From Alteromonas abrolhosensis (lineage in GTDB: Bacteria; Pseudomonadota; Gammaproteobacteria; Enterobacterales; Alteromonadaceae): a stretch of 64,000 nt of DNA. The DNA lies in NCBI RefSeq assembly GCF_001953635.1, contig NZ_MEJH01000003.1, positions 186,001-250,000 of the forward strand. Reading direction: 5' to 3'. Every line of letters begins with the position of its first letter. Positions within the stretch are counted from its first letter, which is position 1. The notes under the pieces are model-generated. The model did not search any database and was not told the DNA's origin. It saw only the letters and a program-made list of their open reading frames with translations. Both the position numbers and the translations under genes were made by a program. This document shows positions 46,719-55,242 of this stretch, one piece after another.

Positions 46719-46856
46719 ATGGCGAGAAGAGACTGGAGTGTGAATGACAACTTCACAGAAAAAGAGGAGATAAGCGCTGGCTTTGATGAGTGGCTAACTT
46801 CACAAAGCCAGGCTAATACGTTATTTGATAAGCTACTTAATAAGCTATTTAATTAG
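46719..46856 (+). CDS. Possible 45-residue small protein (weak)
   Basis: An ATG at 46719 opens a short frame ending in TAG at 46854-46856. The product is hydrophilic, begins MARRDWSVNDNFTEKEE, and ends in a repeated helix-like piece (FDKLLNKLFN) encoded by the 12-bp tandem repeat that follows. No ribosome site is visible, and it lies just after a terminator. It could be a real small gene or a chance frame. Confidence 0.2.
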   Translation: MARRDWSVNDNFTEKEEISAGFDEWLTSQSQANTLFDKLLNKLFN

Positions 46857-46878
46857 CTATTTAATAAGTTACTTAATA
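46827..46878. repeat. 12-bp tandem repeat (about 4 copies) across the sspB stop codon
   Basis: Units GATAAGCTACTT, AATAAGCTATTT, AATTAGCTATTT and AATAAGTTACTT begin at 46827, 46839, 46851 and 46863, with a partial fifth at 46875. The array covers the end of sspB (stop 46869-46871), so the last codons of SspB are made of repeat sequence. This suggests a slippage-prone tract. Confidence 0.75.
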
Positions 46879-47342
46879 ACTTTGAGGGTAGGCTTACCCT
46901 TCTTAGGTGGAACAGGCGCGTCTTTAACGTCGCTTGCGTCAGCATCTTCCAGCGACGTTGGACCGCTAGGTTGAGGCGTATCTTCAGACGTATCTGTACG
47001 CTCTTGCTGAGTACGGGCCACATCTTCTTCAGTGGCAAATACCGTACCTGCACCATTTTCCCTTGCGTAAATTGCCATTACCGCTTCACAAGGCATGCTT
47101 AATCTTCTGGGTTGCCCAGAGAAGCGTGCTTGAAACGATAAGCCATCTAAATCAAGAGAAAAGTTAACACACGCACTAGGCGATACGTTTAAGACGATTT
47201 GACCATCTTTCACGAACTCCTGAGGTACTTCAACCAATTCGTTGGTTGCATCTACCACAATGTACGGCGTTAAATCGTTATCAACAATCCACTCATAAAA
47301 AGCCCTAAGCAAATAGGGCTGGTTTGACGTCATAGATGTCAT
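46869..47342 (-). CDS. sspB: ClpXP adaptor SspB
   Basis: The 157-residue protein has a dimeric substrate-binding domain (about 5-110, YLLRAFYEWIVDNDLTPYIVVDA). An acidic flexible linker leads to a C-terminal ClpX-docking tail (KGKPTLKVIK), the XB motif. SspB brings ssrA-tagged proteins to ClpXP. The start overlaps the sspA stop by 4 bases (ATGA). The final codons coincide with a 12-bp tandem repeat. Confidence 0.95.
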   Translation of the reverse strand: MTSMTSNQPYLLRAFYEWIVDNDLTPYIVVDATNELVEVPQEFVKDGQIVLNVSPSACVNFSLDLDGLSFQARFSGQPRRLSMPCEAVMAIYARENGAGTVFATEEDVARTQQERTDTSEDTPQPSGPTSLEDADASDVKDAPVPPKKGKPTLKVIK

Positions 47343-47971
47343 AGCGGGTTGTGGATCTCACGCTCTTGGTCAGTCAAAGACGCTTTAAATGAGCTACGAG
47401 AGAAAATACGGTTCATGTAAGCGTTAATTTCTTTGCTGCCAGCGCCGTTTAGTTCGATACCTAGTGCAGGTAAACGCCATAATAACGGAGCAAGGTAGCA
47501 ATCTACTAAGCTGAACTCTTCGCTCATGAAGTAAGGCATTTCACCAAATACAGGCGCTAGTGATAGCAATGCTTCACGTAGCTCGTTACGCGCTGCTTCT
47601 ACGTCGCCTTCGCCACGGAAAATACGGGCAGCAAGCGAGTACCAGTCTTGCTCGATGCGGTGCATCATAAGACGGCTTTGACCACGTGATACTGGGTAAA
47701 CCGGCATAAGTGGTGGATGAGGGAAACGCTCATCAAGGTATTCCATGATGATGTGCGACTTGTAAAGTACAAGTTCGCGATCAACTAGAGTTGGAACAGT
47801 ACCGTAAGGGTTAAGCTCCAACAGATCTTCAGACAAGTTGCTAGGATCTGTATAGCTGATTTCAACACCCACACCTTTTTCTGCCAACACAATACGCACC
47901 TGGTGGCTATAAATATCAATTGTGTCAGAGAACAACGTCATAATAGAACGTTTATTCGCGGCTACGGCCAT
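47339..47971 (-). CDS. sspA: Stringent starvation protein A (GST-fold, RNA polymerase-associated)
   Basis: The 210-residue protein has a thioredoxin-like N-terminal half (about 12-85, TLFSDTIDIYSHQVRIVLAEKG) and a helical C-terminal GST half (about 95-200). SspA lacks GST activity, binds RNA polymerase and alters promoter choice in stationary phase. The ATG follows GGAGG by 7 bases. It lies downstream of petC but behind a strong terminator, so it has its own promoter; a 16-bp perfect inverted repeat sits in its leader. Confidence 0.95.
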   Translation of the reverse strand: MAVAANKRSIMTLFSDTIDIYSHQVRIVLAEKGVGVEISYTDPSNLSEDLLELNPYGTVPTLVDRELVLYKSHIIMEYLDERFPHPPLMPVYPVSRGQSRLMMHRIEQDWYSLAARIFRGEGDVEAARNELREALLSLAPVFGEMPYFMSEEFSLVDCYLAPLLWRLPALGIELNGAGSKEINAYMNRIFSRSSFKASLTDQEREIHNPL

Positions 47972-48029
47972 TCAATTTCCTCCGTCGAGAAACAAGTTTA
48001 CGCTTACAAACGGTAAGCTTATTACGTTA

Positions 48030-48080
48030 ACTCGTGCTACCTGAAGAGCCTATTGAGAAGGGTTTTCAGGTAGCACGAGT
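48030..48080. repeat. Perfect 16-bp inverted repeat in the sspA leader region
   Basis: The arms at 48030-48045 (ACTCGTGCTACCTGAA) and 48065-48080 (its exact reverse complement) are separated by 19 bases. It lies 59-109 bases upstream of the sspA ATG, after the petC terminator. No T-run follows on either strand, so it is not a standard terminator. Confidence 0.75.
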
Positions 48081-48087
48081 AAATACC

Positions 48088-48118
48088 AAAAAAAGGGGGC
48101 GAGAAGCCCCCTTTTCAT
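48088..48118 (-). terminator. Rho-independent terminator after petABC
   Basis: AAAAGGGGGC (48091-48100) and GCCCCCTTTT (48106-48115), loop GAGAA, form a strong stem. Read on the minus strand it ends in seven T. Confidence 0.92.
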
Positions 48119-48139
48119 ATTATACATAAATCTGCGCGA

Positions 48140-48874
48140 TTAGTGCACTTCTCGCCAGTATTCTTTCTTCAGTAAGTAAACAAATACAAACAATACTGCG
48201 ATAAAGATAAGTACCCACTTACCGATTTTGTGAGATTCAAGTTTAGAAGGCTCACCTGTGTACTCTAGGAAGTTCACGATATCAGCAACGGCTTGGTCGT
48301 ACTCGTCAGGAGACATTGCGCCAGTACCATCTGACTTGATGCCTACATAACGCTTAACCATTTCGCCATCAACCATTTGCTCTTCATAAGTACGTGTTGG
48401 TGTACCTTGAAGTGGTTGAAGTACGTGTGGCATACCTACTTCTGGGAATACTGTGTTGTTCACACCAAATGGGCGGCTTTCGTCAACATAGAAAGAGCGC
48501 AGGTAAGTGTAAATCCAGTCTTCGCCACGAACACGAGCCACTAGCGTTAAGTCTGGTGGAGCAGCACCAAACCAGCCAGCAGCCGCCTCTTCAGGCATTG
48601 CACGAGTAATGTAGTCAGACACTTTTTTACCCGTAAACTGCAGGTATTCTTGACCTAGTTCGTCAGGAATACCCAAGTCTTGGAATGAACGCTGATAGCG
48701 CTGATACTTCATTGAGTGACAGCCTAAGCAGTAGTTCATAAATAATTGTGCACCGCGTTGTAAAGACGCCTTATCGGTTAAATCGATAGGCGCTTTATCT
48801 AGGTGTACGTTCCCGCCTGCCGCAAGCGCTACGCCAGGTAGGAAGAAGGCTAAAAAGCACATCATTTTTTTCAT
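48140..48874 (-). CDS. petC: Cytochrome c1 of the bc1 complex
   Basis: The 244-residue protein has a signal peptide (cleaved after VALA, residue 18), a single c-type heme site C49-LG-C52-H53, the axial-ligand Met in TRAMPEEAA, and a C-terminal membrane anchor (about 220-238, WVLIFIAVLFVFVYLL). It passes electrons from the Rieske protein to soluble cytochrome c. The start overlaps petB by 4 bases, and a terminator follows. Confidence 0.96.
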   Translation of the reverse strand: MKKMMCFLAFFLPGVALAAGGNVHLDKAPIDLTDKASLQRGAQLFMNYCLGCHSMKYQRYQRSFQDLGIPDELGQEYLQFTGKKVSDYITRAMPEEAAAGWFGAAPPDLTLVARVRGEDWIYTYLRSFYVDESRPFGVNNTVFPEVGMPHVLQPLQGTPTRTYEEQMVDGEMVKRYVGIKSDGTGAMSPDEYDQAVADIVNFLEYTGEPSKLESHKIGKWVLIFIAVLFVFVYLLKKEYWREVH

Positions 48875-50136
48875 TTAGAAATCCTCTCTGGCACAGGTTT
48901 AGTGTTTTCGTTTTTGCTGTACAAGAACAGTGCTACGAAGAAACCGAAGTACATTACCGTTGCAACTTGCGACGCAATGATTTTCCAGTTTTCTTGTGGC
49001 GTACCACCTAGGTAACCTAGGAAGATAAACACAATTGCAAACACGATAAGGTTTACTTTGTGTAGGCCACAACGATAGCGCCATGACTTAACGCGACCAC
49101 GGTCTAACCAAGGCAGGGCAAATAGCGCAGCAATTGCACCGAACATTGCTAATACACCGAATAGCTTATCAGGTACCGCTTTTAGTACCGCGTAGAACGG
49201 TGTGAAGTACCAAACAGGGAAGATATGCTCTGGTGTTTTAAGTGGGTTAGCAATTTCAAAGTTAGGGTGCTCTAGGAATTTACCGCCCATTTCAGGGGCA
49301 AAGAACAGCACGTAAGTGAACAATGCTAAGAATACACAGAACGCCACTAGATCTTTAAGCACGATGTGCGGGAAGAACGGCAATACGTCATCGGCAATGT
49401 CGTACTTGCTTGTGTAGTATTCATGAATTTCATATTTCGTCTTTTCAGACTCAGGCAGTGAACCTTTCTTATGCTTGATAGCAATACCATCAGGGTTGTT
49501 AGAACCCACTTCGTGAAGTGCGATGATGTGAAGGAACACAAGAATAACAATAACCAATGGCAACGCAATAACGTGTAATGCGAAGAAGCGGTTTAGTGTT
49601 GCGCCAGAGATAACGTAGTCACCCTGTAGCCAGATAACAAGGTCAGGACCAACAACAGGAATAGCACCAAATAGCGATACGATTACCTGTGCACCCCAGT
49701 AAGACATTTGTCCCCAAGGTAGTACGTAACCCATGAAAGCTTCTGCCATAAGCGCTAGGTAAATAAACATACCAAACACCCATAGAAGCTCACGAGGCTT
49801 CTGATAAGAGCCGTAAATCATGCCACGGAACATGTGTAGATATACCACAATAAAGAACGCCGATGCGCCAGTACTGTGCATGTAACGGATAATCCAACCG
49901 TAGTCGATCTCACGCATGATGTATTCAACAGAAGCAAATGCGCCTTCTGAAGATGGAACGAAGTTCATGGTCAACCAAATACCAGTAACAATCTGGTTCA
50001 CCAAAACGATAGTTGCTAGAAAACCGAACACATACCAGAAGTTCATGTTCTTTGGAGCAGGATATTGAAGAGCGTGCATATTCGCAACGCGCATCATTGG
50101 GATGCGTTCTTCAATCCAACCTAGGAAAGCATTCAT
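48871..50136 (-). CDS. petB: Cytochrome b of the bc1 complex
   Basis: The protein has 421 residues from the ATG at 50134-50136, with GGAGG 9 bases upstream; a frame reaching 50205 runs back inside petA and is rejected. The eight-helix cytochrome b has two pairs of heme-binding His (HSTGASAFFIVVYLHMFRG and FFALHVIALPLVIVILVFLHIIALH), the PEWY-equivalent Qo motif PVWYF, and the WGQMSYWGAQV segment. It oxidises ubiquinol in the inner membrane. It overlaps the petA stop codon by none to one base and petC by 4 bases. Confidence 0.96.
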   Translation of the reverse strand: MNAFLGWIEERIPMMRVANMHALQYPAPKNMNFWYVFGFLATIVLVNQIVTGIWLTMNFVPSSEGAFASVEYIMREIDYGWIIRYMHSTGASAFFIVVYLHMFRGMIYGSYQKPRELLWVFGMFIYLALMAEAFMGYVLPWGQMSYWGAQVIVSLFGAIPVVGPDLVIWLQGDYVISGATLNRFFALHVIALPLVIVILVFLHIIALHEVGSNNPDGIAIKHKKGSLPESEKTKYEIHEYYTSKYDIADDVLPFFPHIVLKDLVAFCVFLALFTYVLFFAPEMGGKFLEHPNFEIANPLKTPEHIFPVWYFTPFYAVLKAVPDKLFGVLAMFGAIAALFALPWLDRGRVKSWRYRCGLHKVNLIVFAIVFIFLGYLGGTPQENWKIIASQVATVMYFGFFVALFLYSKNENTKPVPERISK

Positions 50137-50137
50137 A

Positions 50138-50770
50138 TTACACGGCCTCCGCTTCTGAACCGATGATGATGTTATTGTCATCAACGAATTGATATGGCGG
50201 TACAACCAGGTTCAACGGTGCAGGAACGTTTTGGAATACACGTCCAGCCATGTCGAATTTCGAACCGTGGCACGGGCAGAAGAATCCATCTGGAACGCCT
50301 TCAACCACTTCTTCAAATGCACCGTCTTTAAGGTGCTGTGGAGAACAACCCAGGTGAGTACAGATACCAACAAGGATAAGGTACTCTTCCTTCATTGAAC
50401 GGAAACGGTTTTGAGCAAAGGCAGGCTGCTGCTCAGCTTCAGAGTTAGGATCTTTCAGCTTATCTTCGTGTGCGCCTAGTTCTTCAAGAATTTCAGGCGT
50501 ACGACGTACAATCCACACAGGCTTGCTTCGCCACATCACACGTACTAACTGTCCAGGCTCAATCCCGCTGATATCTACTTCAACGTCAGCACCGGCGGCT
50601 TTCGCTTTGGCGCTCGGATTCCAGGACGCAATAAAAGGCACAGCAGCACCAACGACACCTACACCACCAACTACCGACGTGGCAACGGTCAAGAACCGAC
50701 GACGAGTGTTGTTTTCTGGCTGGTTTTCATTGTGTGCAGACTCTGTTGCATCTACAGATACATTGCTCAT
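50138..50770 (-). CDS. petA: Rieske iron-sulfur subunit of the bc1 complex
   Basis: The protein has 210 residues from the ATG at 50768-50770, which has GGAG at the right distance (8 bases); an ATG two codons upstream is too close to it. A twin-arginine signal-anchor (NTRRRFLTVATSVVGGVGVV) is followed by the Rieske cluster motifs CTHLGCSP and CPCHGSKFD. Ligands are Cys137, His139, Cys165 and His168, with a disulfide Cys142-Cys167. It is the first gene of petABC, downstream of rpsI. Confidence 0.96.
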   Translation of the reverse strand: MSNVSVDATESAHNENQPENNTRRRFLTVATSVVGGVGVVGAAVPFIASWNPSAKAKAAGADVEVDISGIEPGQLVRVMWRSKPVWIVRRTPEILEELGAHEDKLKDPNSEAEQQPAFAQNRFRSMKEEYLILVGICTHLGCSPQHLKDGAFEEVVEGVPDGFFCPCHGSKFDMAGRVFQNVPAPLNLVVPPYQFVDDNNIIIGSEAEAV

Positions 50771-50776
50771 CCACAT

Positions 50777-51160
50777 TTCTCCAGGTTTGGATAATTATGA
50801 TGTGTAACCCAAGCTTATACTGGTTTTATCACGCTTGCGTCATGCATCATATGGCTTGTCATGACAGCGACGTAACAGCAAAAATTTACTGATTTACGAA
50901 GTCACGAAAGTTTTCAAAATTTTCGACCGCAAATGATAAAAGAAAAGCCCTTATAAACACAAGGTTTTACTGATATTTAAGCGACAATTTAATTCAAAAG
51001 GTGTGTTTAGGTTTAGTGAGGGAAAGGCCTAAAATCAAGGTTTTGGACAATATTAGGTAAGATAGCGGCTACAAATTAAACCTTTGTTATGAAAAATAGA
51101 ACCACGCGAGCTTTGCTTTGTACCAAGGCACAAAGACTCTCAGTAAAACACAGGCAATAA
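50777..51160. other. Intergenic region upstream of petA
   Basis: The region holds no supported gene. On the minus strand a weak promoter-like pair (TTGTGT, complement of 50957-50962, and TATCAT, complement of 50933-50938, 18-base spacer) could drive petABC. The rpsI terminator marks its far edge. Confidence 0.4.
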
Positions 51161-51188
51161 AAAACCCGGCATAAGCCGGGTTTTTGCA
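51159..51188 (-). terminator. Rho-independent terminator after rpsI
   Basis: AAAACCCGGC (51161-51170) and GCCGGGTTTT (51175-51184), loop ATAA, flanked by A- and T-runs, lie just past the rpsI stop on the minus strand. Confidence 0.92.
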
Positions 51189-51206
51189 ATACAAAAAACG
51201 TAAAAA

Positions 51207-51599
51207 TTAACGCTTTGAGAATTGAGGACGCTTACGCGCTTTGTGTAGACCAACTTTCTTACGTTCAACGCGACGTGCGTCACGAGTAACGAAGCCAGCT
51301 TTACGAAGTGCTGGACGTAGTGCTTCATCATACTCCATAAGAGCACGAGTAAGACCGTGACGGATTGCACCCGCTTGACCGTTAGAACCACCACCTTTAA
51401 CAGTGATGTATACGTCAAACTTTTCAGTCATTTCAACAAGTTCAAGTGGCTGACGAACAACCATGCACTCTGTTTCACGACCAAAGTACTCGTCAAGAGC
51501 GCGTTGGTTTACTTTAATGCTACCTGTGCCTGGACGTAGGAACACACGAGCAGTAGAACTTTTGCGGCGGCCTGTGCCGTAGTATTGAGTATCTGCCAT
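51207..51599 (-). CDS. rpsI: 30S ribosomal protein S9
   Basis: The 130-residue protein is of standard length, with the typical start [16 protein letters not shown] and the C-terminal basic tail [11 protein letters not shown] that reaches the P-site tRNA. It is co-transcribed with rplM, 12 bases downstream of its stop. Confidence 0.98.
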   Translation of the reverse strand: MADTQYYGTGRRKSSTARVFLRPGTGSIKVNQRALDEYFGRETECMVVRQPLELVEMTEKFDVYITVKGGGSNGQAGAIRHGLTRALMEYDEALRPALRKAGFVTRDARRVERKKVGLHKARKRPQFSKR

Positions 51600-51611
51600 G
51601 TTAATAGCTCC

Positions 51612-52040
51612 TTAAATGTCCAAAACTTGTGGTTGCTGTGCGGTGTGCTTGTGCTCTGCACCTGCGTAAACTTTCATTTTACGGAACATTGCGCGACCTA
51701 GAGGGCCTTTTGGCAACATGCCTTTAACTGCTTTTTCAATAACCATTTCTGGCTTGTGAGCAATTAGTTTTTCAAAGTTTGTCTCTTTAAGACCACCTGG
51801 GTAACCAGAGTGCGCATAGTACATTTTGTCTTGCGCTTTACGGCCTGTTACCGCAACTTTCTCAGCATTGATTACTACGATGTAATCACCAGTGTCCACG
51901 TGAGGTGTGTACTCTGGCTTGTGCTTACCACGAAGGCGTAGTGCGATTTCAGAAGCCAAACGGCCTAGAGTTTTGTCTGTGGCGTCTACCACATACCAGT
52001 CACGTTGTACCGTTTCTGGCTTAGCAACAAAAGTTTTCAT
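51612..52040 (-). CDS. rplM: 50S ribosomal protein L13
   Basis: The protein has 142 residues from the ATG at 52038-52040 ([15 protein letters not shown]), the same length as E. coli L13; a frame four codons longer is rejected. The core motif [25 protein letters not shown] and the HNYIVVINA-like segment are present. It is the first gene of the rplM-rpsI operon. The leader of about 130 bases may carry autogenous control as in E. coli (inference). Confidence 0.98.
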   Translation of the reverse strand: MKTFVAKPETVQRDWYVVDATDKTLGRLASEIALRLRGKHKPEYTPHVDTGDYIVVINAEKVAVTGRKAQDKMYYAHSGYPGGLKETNFEKLIAHKPEMVIEKAVKGMLPKGPLGRAMFRKMKVYAGAEHKHTAQQPQVLDI

Positions 52041-52177
52041 TTTCAAATTCACCCGAATAATATCGTCGTTACTGATTTCTGAACACCAGAAATCACCTTA
52101 AAATCAACACAATGACCCCTTCGAGCCGGCTGATTCTTCCACCTTCCCAAAGGTGGGCGTAACTGGGCAGGGCGCGA

Positions 52178-52205
52178 ATTATACAGGAATTGAAGGAAAT
52201 GCGAA
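52178..52205 (-). promoter_or_regulatory. Likely promoter of rplM-rpsI
   Basis: On the minus strand a perfect TATAAT (complement of 52178-52183) is preceded at 16 bases by TTCGCA (complement of 52200-52205) and followed by a GC-rich discriminator (TCGCGCCC), as expected of a stringently controlled ribosomal promoter. Confidence 0.75.
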
Positions 52206-52311
52206 CCCCTAAGAACAAAAAATATGGATAAAATTCCATCATCTGCCGATGACATAGAAACAGATTTAAGGTAACGTCAAACTGTTGTGTTCGGAACCAA
52301 TATAAAAACAA

Positions 52312-53211
52312 ATGAAAATGTCTCGTATCGTAGCCTCATTGATGATGCTACACACGCTACTTGCCGCCGGTGTAAATGCTAAGGAATTGGTATACACACG
52401 TGCGTTTGCCGATGATGATTATGGCAATTATCATGTAGCTGTGCTCAATGCCGTGTTTAAGGCAACAAAGGAATATGGCGATATAACCCTTGTCCCTCAT
52501 CCTCAGCCCATGACGCAAAGTCGTCAGATGCTATCCCTATTAAAGGGAGAAGCAGACGTAATGTGGAGCGTAACGAACCAGGCTCGAGAACAAAAGCTCA
52601 TTCCTATTAAGCTTCCTTTACTCAAAGGTTTTGCTGGATTCAGAGTGCTTGTTATTAACCCATCACGGCAAAGCGAACTCACCGAAGATGCCGATAGCCG
52701 AACCTTGAAAAACCTTACAATGGTTCAAGGCACTGATTGGCCAGATATGGACGTCTTAACGGCAAATGGGTACAAAGTTGAAGGAGAAGACTGGAGTTCG
52801 TGGTTTGGCTCAATGTATTCAATGGTCTCTCGCAATCTTGTCGACGCCTTTCCCCGCAATATTATCGAAGTACACCGCGATTTAGAACGCCACAAAGATA
52901 AACATGTCTCTTTAGAGCAGTTCCATCTATTAAAATACCCCAACTATGAGTACTTTTTTGTTAGCCCAGATAACCCTGCCCTCGCGAATAGATTGAGATT
53001 AGGTCTTGTCAGGATTCTAGATGATGGAGAACTCGAACGTATCTTCGATAGCTTCGAAGGGCACAGAAAAGCAGAAATGCTTGCCGATGCTGAAAGTAGA
53101 AAAATTCACGAACTCGGCAACCCAACAATACCTTATAAACTAGATTACGCGCGGTGGGATAAATACAAAGATTTAGCAATACGCGCACTCGAAAAAGAGA
53201 TGTCAGAGTAA
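52312..53211 (+). CDS. Periplasmic substrate-binding-like protein
   Basis: The 299-residue protein has a signal peptide (cleaved near VNAK, residues 21-24), then a two-lobed binding-protein fold of the SBP_bac_3 superfamily (MLSLLKGEADVMWSVTNQAREQ ... NYEYFFVSPDNPALANRLRLGLVRILDDGELERI). No transporter genes are adjacent. It lies directly before the PmrA-like box and the two-component system but ends upstream of that box, so it is a separate unit. Candidate roles are a ligand sensor or an orphan scavenging protein. No strong ribosome site is seen; ATG 52318 is an alternative start. Confidence 0.75.
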   Translation: MKMSRIVASLMMLHTLLAAGVNAKELVYTRAFADDDYGNYHVAVLNAVFKATKEYGDITLVPHPQPMTQSRQMLSLLKGEADVMWSVTNQAREQKLIPIKLPLLKGFAGFRVLVINPSRQSELTEDADSRTLKNLTMVQGTDWPDMDVLTANGYKVEGEDWSSWFGSMYSMVSRNLVDAFPRNIIEVHRDLERHKDKHVSLEQFHLLKYPNYEYFFVSPDNPALANRLRLGLVRILDDGELERIFDSFEGHRKAEMLADAESRKIHELGNPTIPYKLDYARWDKYKDLAIRALEKEMSE

Positions 53212-53222
53212 AACACTAAGCA

Positions 53223-53253
53223 CTTAAGGTTTTCTTAAGGTCTCTCGTTTAGT
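53223..53253 (+). promoter_or_regulatory. PmrA-type box with -10 element, upstream of the two-component operon
   Basis: A perfect direct repeat CTTAAG-GTTTT-CTTAAG (53223-53239) is followed after 8 bases (GTCTCTCG) by a -10-like TTTAGT (53248-53253). The layout is shared with two further sites at 57069 and 60400. It indicates autoregulation of the downstream regulator. Confidence 0.8.
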
Positions 53254-53285
53254 GTTTTGATTTGTTTTTTATCAATGAGTTTTTT

Positions 53286-53951
53286 ATGCGTGTACTGCTC
53301 GTAGAGGACGATAGGCCGTTGTCTGACGCCCTCGCCCTTTCACTAAAGAATGCCAACTTTACGGTAGACTGTGTTTATTCAGGCGCAGATGCCCTTGCAA
53401 CGCTTCGAGCGGGCCAAAGTGACATTGTCATTCTTGACTTGGGTTTACCCGACACAGATGGCCTCGACGTACTAAAATCTATTCGAAAGAAAAACGCAAC
53501 GCTTCCTGTGTTGATCTTAACTGCACGGGATAAAACGCTAGACAAAATCTCTGGCTTAGATGCAGGCGCCGACGACTACTTACCTAAACCGTTTGAAATA
53601 GAAGAACTGTTAGCTAGGATTAGAGTACTTGAGCGTCGTCTGAGCACAGCATCTCACACCATTGTTAGCGTTAAGAATGTTAGCCTTGATACTGCCCATC
53701 ATACGCTTACTATCGACAATCAAAACGTTCACTTACCTCGACGTGAACTCATGCTACTAAAAGCGCTTATTGAAAACGCAGGGCGCATACTGAGTAAAGA
53801 TCAGCTGGAAAATAAACTTTATGAGTGGGGAGAGGAAGTGGCAAGCAACACAATAGAAGTACACGTGAGTAATTTGCGAAAGAAAATGCCTCCTGAGTTT
53901 ATTAAGACTATTCGAGGCGTCGGTTATTGCATTTCAAAATCGGGGGAGTGA
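53286..53951 (+). CDS. OmpR-family response regulator, PmrA/QseB-like
   Basis: The protein has 221 residues from the ATG at 53286 (MRVLLVEDDRPL); a longer frame from 53262 is rejected because it adds residues ahead of the first receiver strand. The receiver is complete: acidic pair EDD (7-9), phospho-acceptor Asp51 in DLGLPDTDG, and Lys in DDYLPKPF. The C-terminal winged helix ends with the usual HVSNLRKKM and RGVGYCI. PmrA and QseB recognise CTTAAG-type direct repeats, and three such boxes occur nearby, one just upstream of this gene. It is the first gene of an operon with its kinase. Confidence 0.92.
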   Translation: MRVLLVEDDRPLSDALALSLKNANFTVDCVYSGADALATLRAGQSDIVILDLGLPDTDGLDVLKSIRKKNATLPVLILTARDKTLDKISGLDAGADDYLPKPFEIEELLARIRVLERRLSTASHTIVSVKNVSLDTAHHTLTIDNQNVHLPRRELMLLKALIENAGRILSKDQLENKLYEWGEEVASNTIEVHVSNLRKKMPPEFIKTIRGVGYCISKSGE

Positions 53952-53952
53952 A

Positions 53953-55242
53953 TTGTCTTCAATTCGCCGCTTTCTAATTCTTACACTGATCAGCGCGCTT
54001 GTTTTAGTGATATTTAGTGCAGCACTTAAAGGCTACCGCGCAACGCTGGATATATCGAATACCTTGTTAGATAACGAGTTAGTTGAGCTATCCCGCGCAA
54101 TCTCATACGTAGATAGCGGCACCCGCACACAGCAACAGACACTTTTCTTCCAGGTATGGAAACAAGGTAAGCTGGCCAGCTCATCTACTGATGCGTTAAG
54201 CACGCCATTAACTAGCTTCTCCGAGGGCTTTTCTGAAGTAAACGCACTGGGTACACGCTGGCGGGTACATACCCGGTTTAACCCGAATAATGATAGCTGG
54301 TATATGGTGGCTCAACCCGTAAGTAGTCGCTTCACTTTAACTGACTCGCTAACTGTAGCCGCCATCACCCCTTTTATAATTAGTGTGCCTATTCTTGCAC
54401 TCATTCTCTTTTTTGGCATAACTTGGGGACTATCGCCGTTAAAACACCTATCAAAACTCCTTGCCAGCCGACAGGGTAATGATTTTTCTACCATTGCGTT
54501 ATCCCGTGAGCCCAGTGAACTTAGCCCTGTTGTTACTACGTTAAACACTATGTTCACGCGACTGAATTCAGCGTTCGAACGAGAGCAGCAATTCGCATCA
54601 AACGCGGCGCATGAGCTTAGAACTCCGCTCAGCGTGATGAAAATAAACATTCACAATATAGCGAACGAGTTAGGTGAAAAAGGCCACGTATTGGCTCCGC
54701 TCAAAACAGACACTGACAGAATGATCCACGCGGTAAATCAATTCCTTTTGCTTACTCGCACCAGCCCAGAAACGTTTGCAGATCAGCGAGAACCTGTAAA
54801 TGTGCACGTGGTCGCGCAAGAGGTAATTGGTGACCTATACGGCGCTATTGAAAATAAAAACCAAGAAATAGCACTGGAAGGAGAAGAGGCCTGGTTGCTA
54901 AGTTCTCAATTTGTCCTTTACACCTTGCTTCAGAACTTAGTGAGCAATGCGAGTAAATACTCTCCTAGCGGTGCACAAATAATAATTAGGATTGAACGAC
55001 GGAAAGACGAGCTTATTTTAAGCGTCTGCGATTCTGGGCCTGGCATCCCTGCTGACCAGCGCGCTGTCGTGCTAAATCGGTTCAAAAGAGCATCTAACAG
55101 CTCCCCTCATTCGGGAAGCGGCTTGGGGCTAGCCATTGTAGAACAAATCGTTGTATTACACGGTGCTGAGCTCTCTTTAGATGAAAGTTCGCTCGGGGGA
55201 TTAGAAGTTAGGGTGGCATTTTTCAATGACTACATACTCTAA
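53953..55242 (+). CDS. Sensor histidine kinase, PmrB/QseC-like
   Basis: The 429-residue kinase starts at TTG 53953 behind a GGGGGAG site, one base after the regulator stop. It has a membrane helix at about 7-27, a periplasmic domain of about 105 residues, a second helix at about 137-157, HisKA with His220 (SNAAHELRTP), and HATPase_c with DSGPGIP and GSGLGLAIVEQ. The beginning of the periplasmic part contains one ExxE (Glu42-Leu-Val-Glu45), the kind of motif used by Salmonella PmrB for Fe3+; however, this position is often acidic in the QseC group, so iron sensing is only a suggestion. Its 3' end overlaps the cupredoxin gene by 17 bases. Confidence 0.92.
   Translation: MSSIRRFLILTLISALVLVIFSAALKGYRATLDISNTLLDNELVELSRAISYVDSGTRTQQQTLFFQVWKQGKLASSSTDALSTPLTSFSEGFSEVNALGTRWRVHTRFNPNNDSWYMVAQPVSSRFTLTDSLTVAAITPFIISVPILALILFFGITWGLSPLKHLSKLLASRQGNDFSTIALSREPSELSPVVTTLNTMFTRLNSAFEREQQFASNAAHELRTPLSVMKINIHNIANELGEKGHVLAPLKTDTDRMIHAVNQFLLLTRTSPETFADQREPVNVHVVAQEVIGDLYGAIENKNQEIALEGEEAWLLSSQFVLYTLLQNLVSNASKYSPSGAQIIIRIERRKDELILSVCDSGPGIPADQRAVVLNRFKRASNSSPHSGSGLGLAIVEQIVVLHGAELSLDESSLGGLEVRVAFFNDYIL

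Noticed and set aside
53953..55242. Asserting iron sensing by the kinase from its ExxE motif
   Set aside because: Only one ExxE is present, at a position often acidic in the QseC group, so it is not diagnostic.
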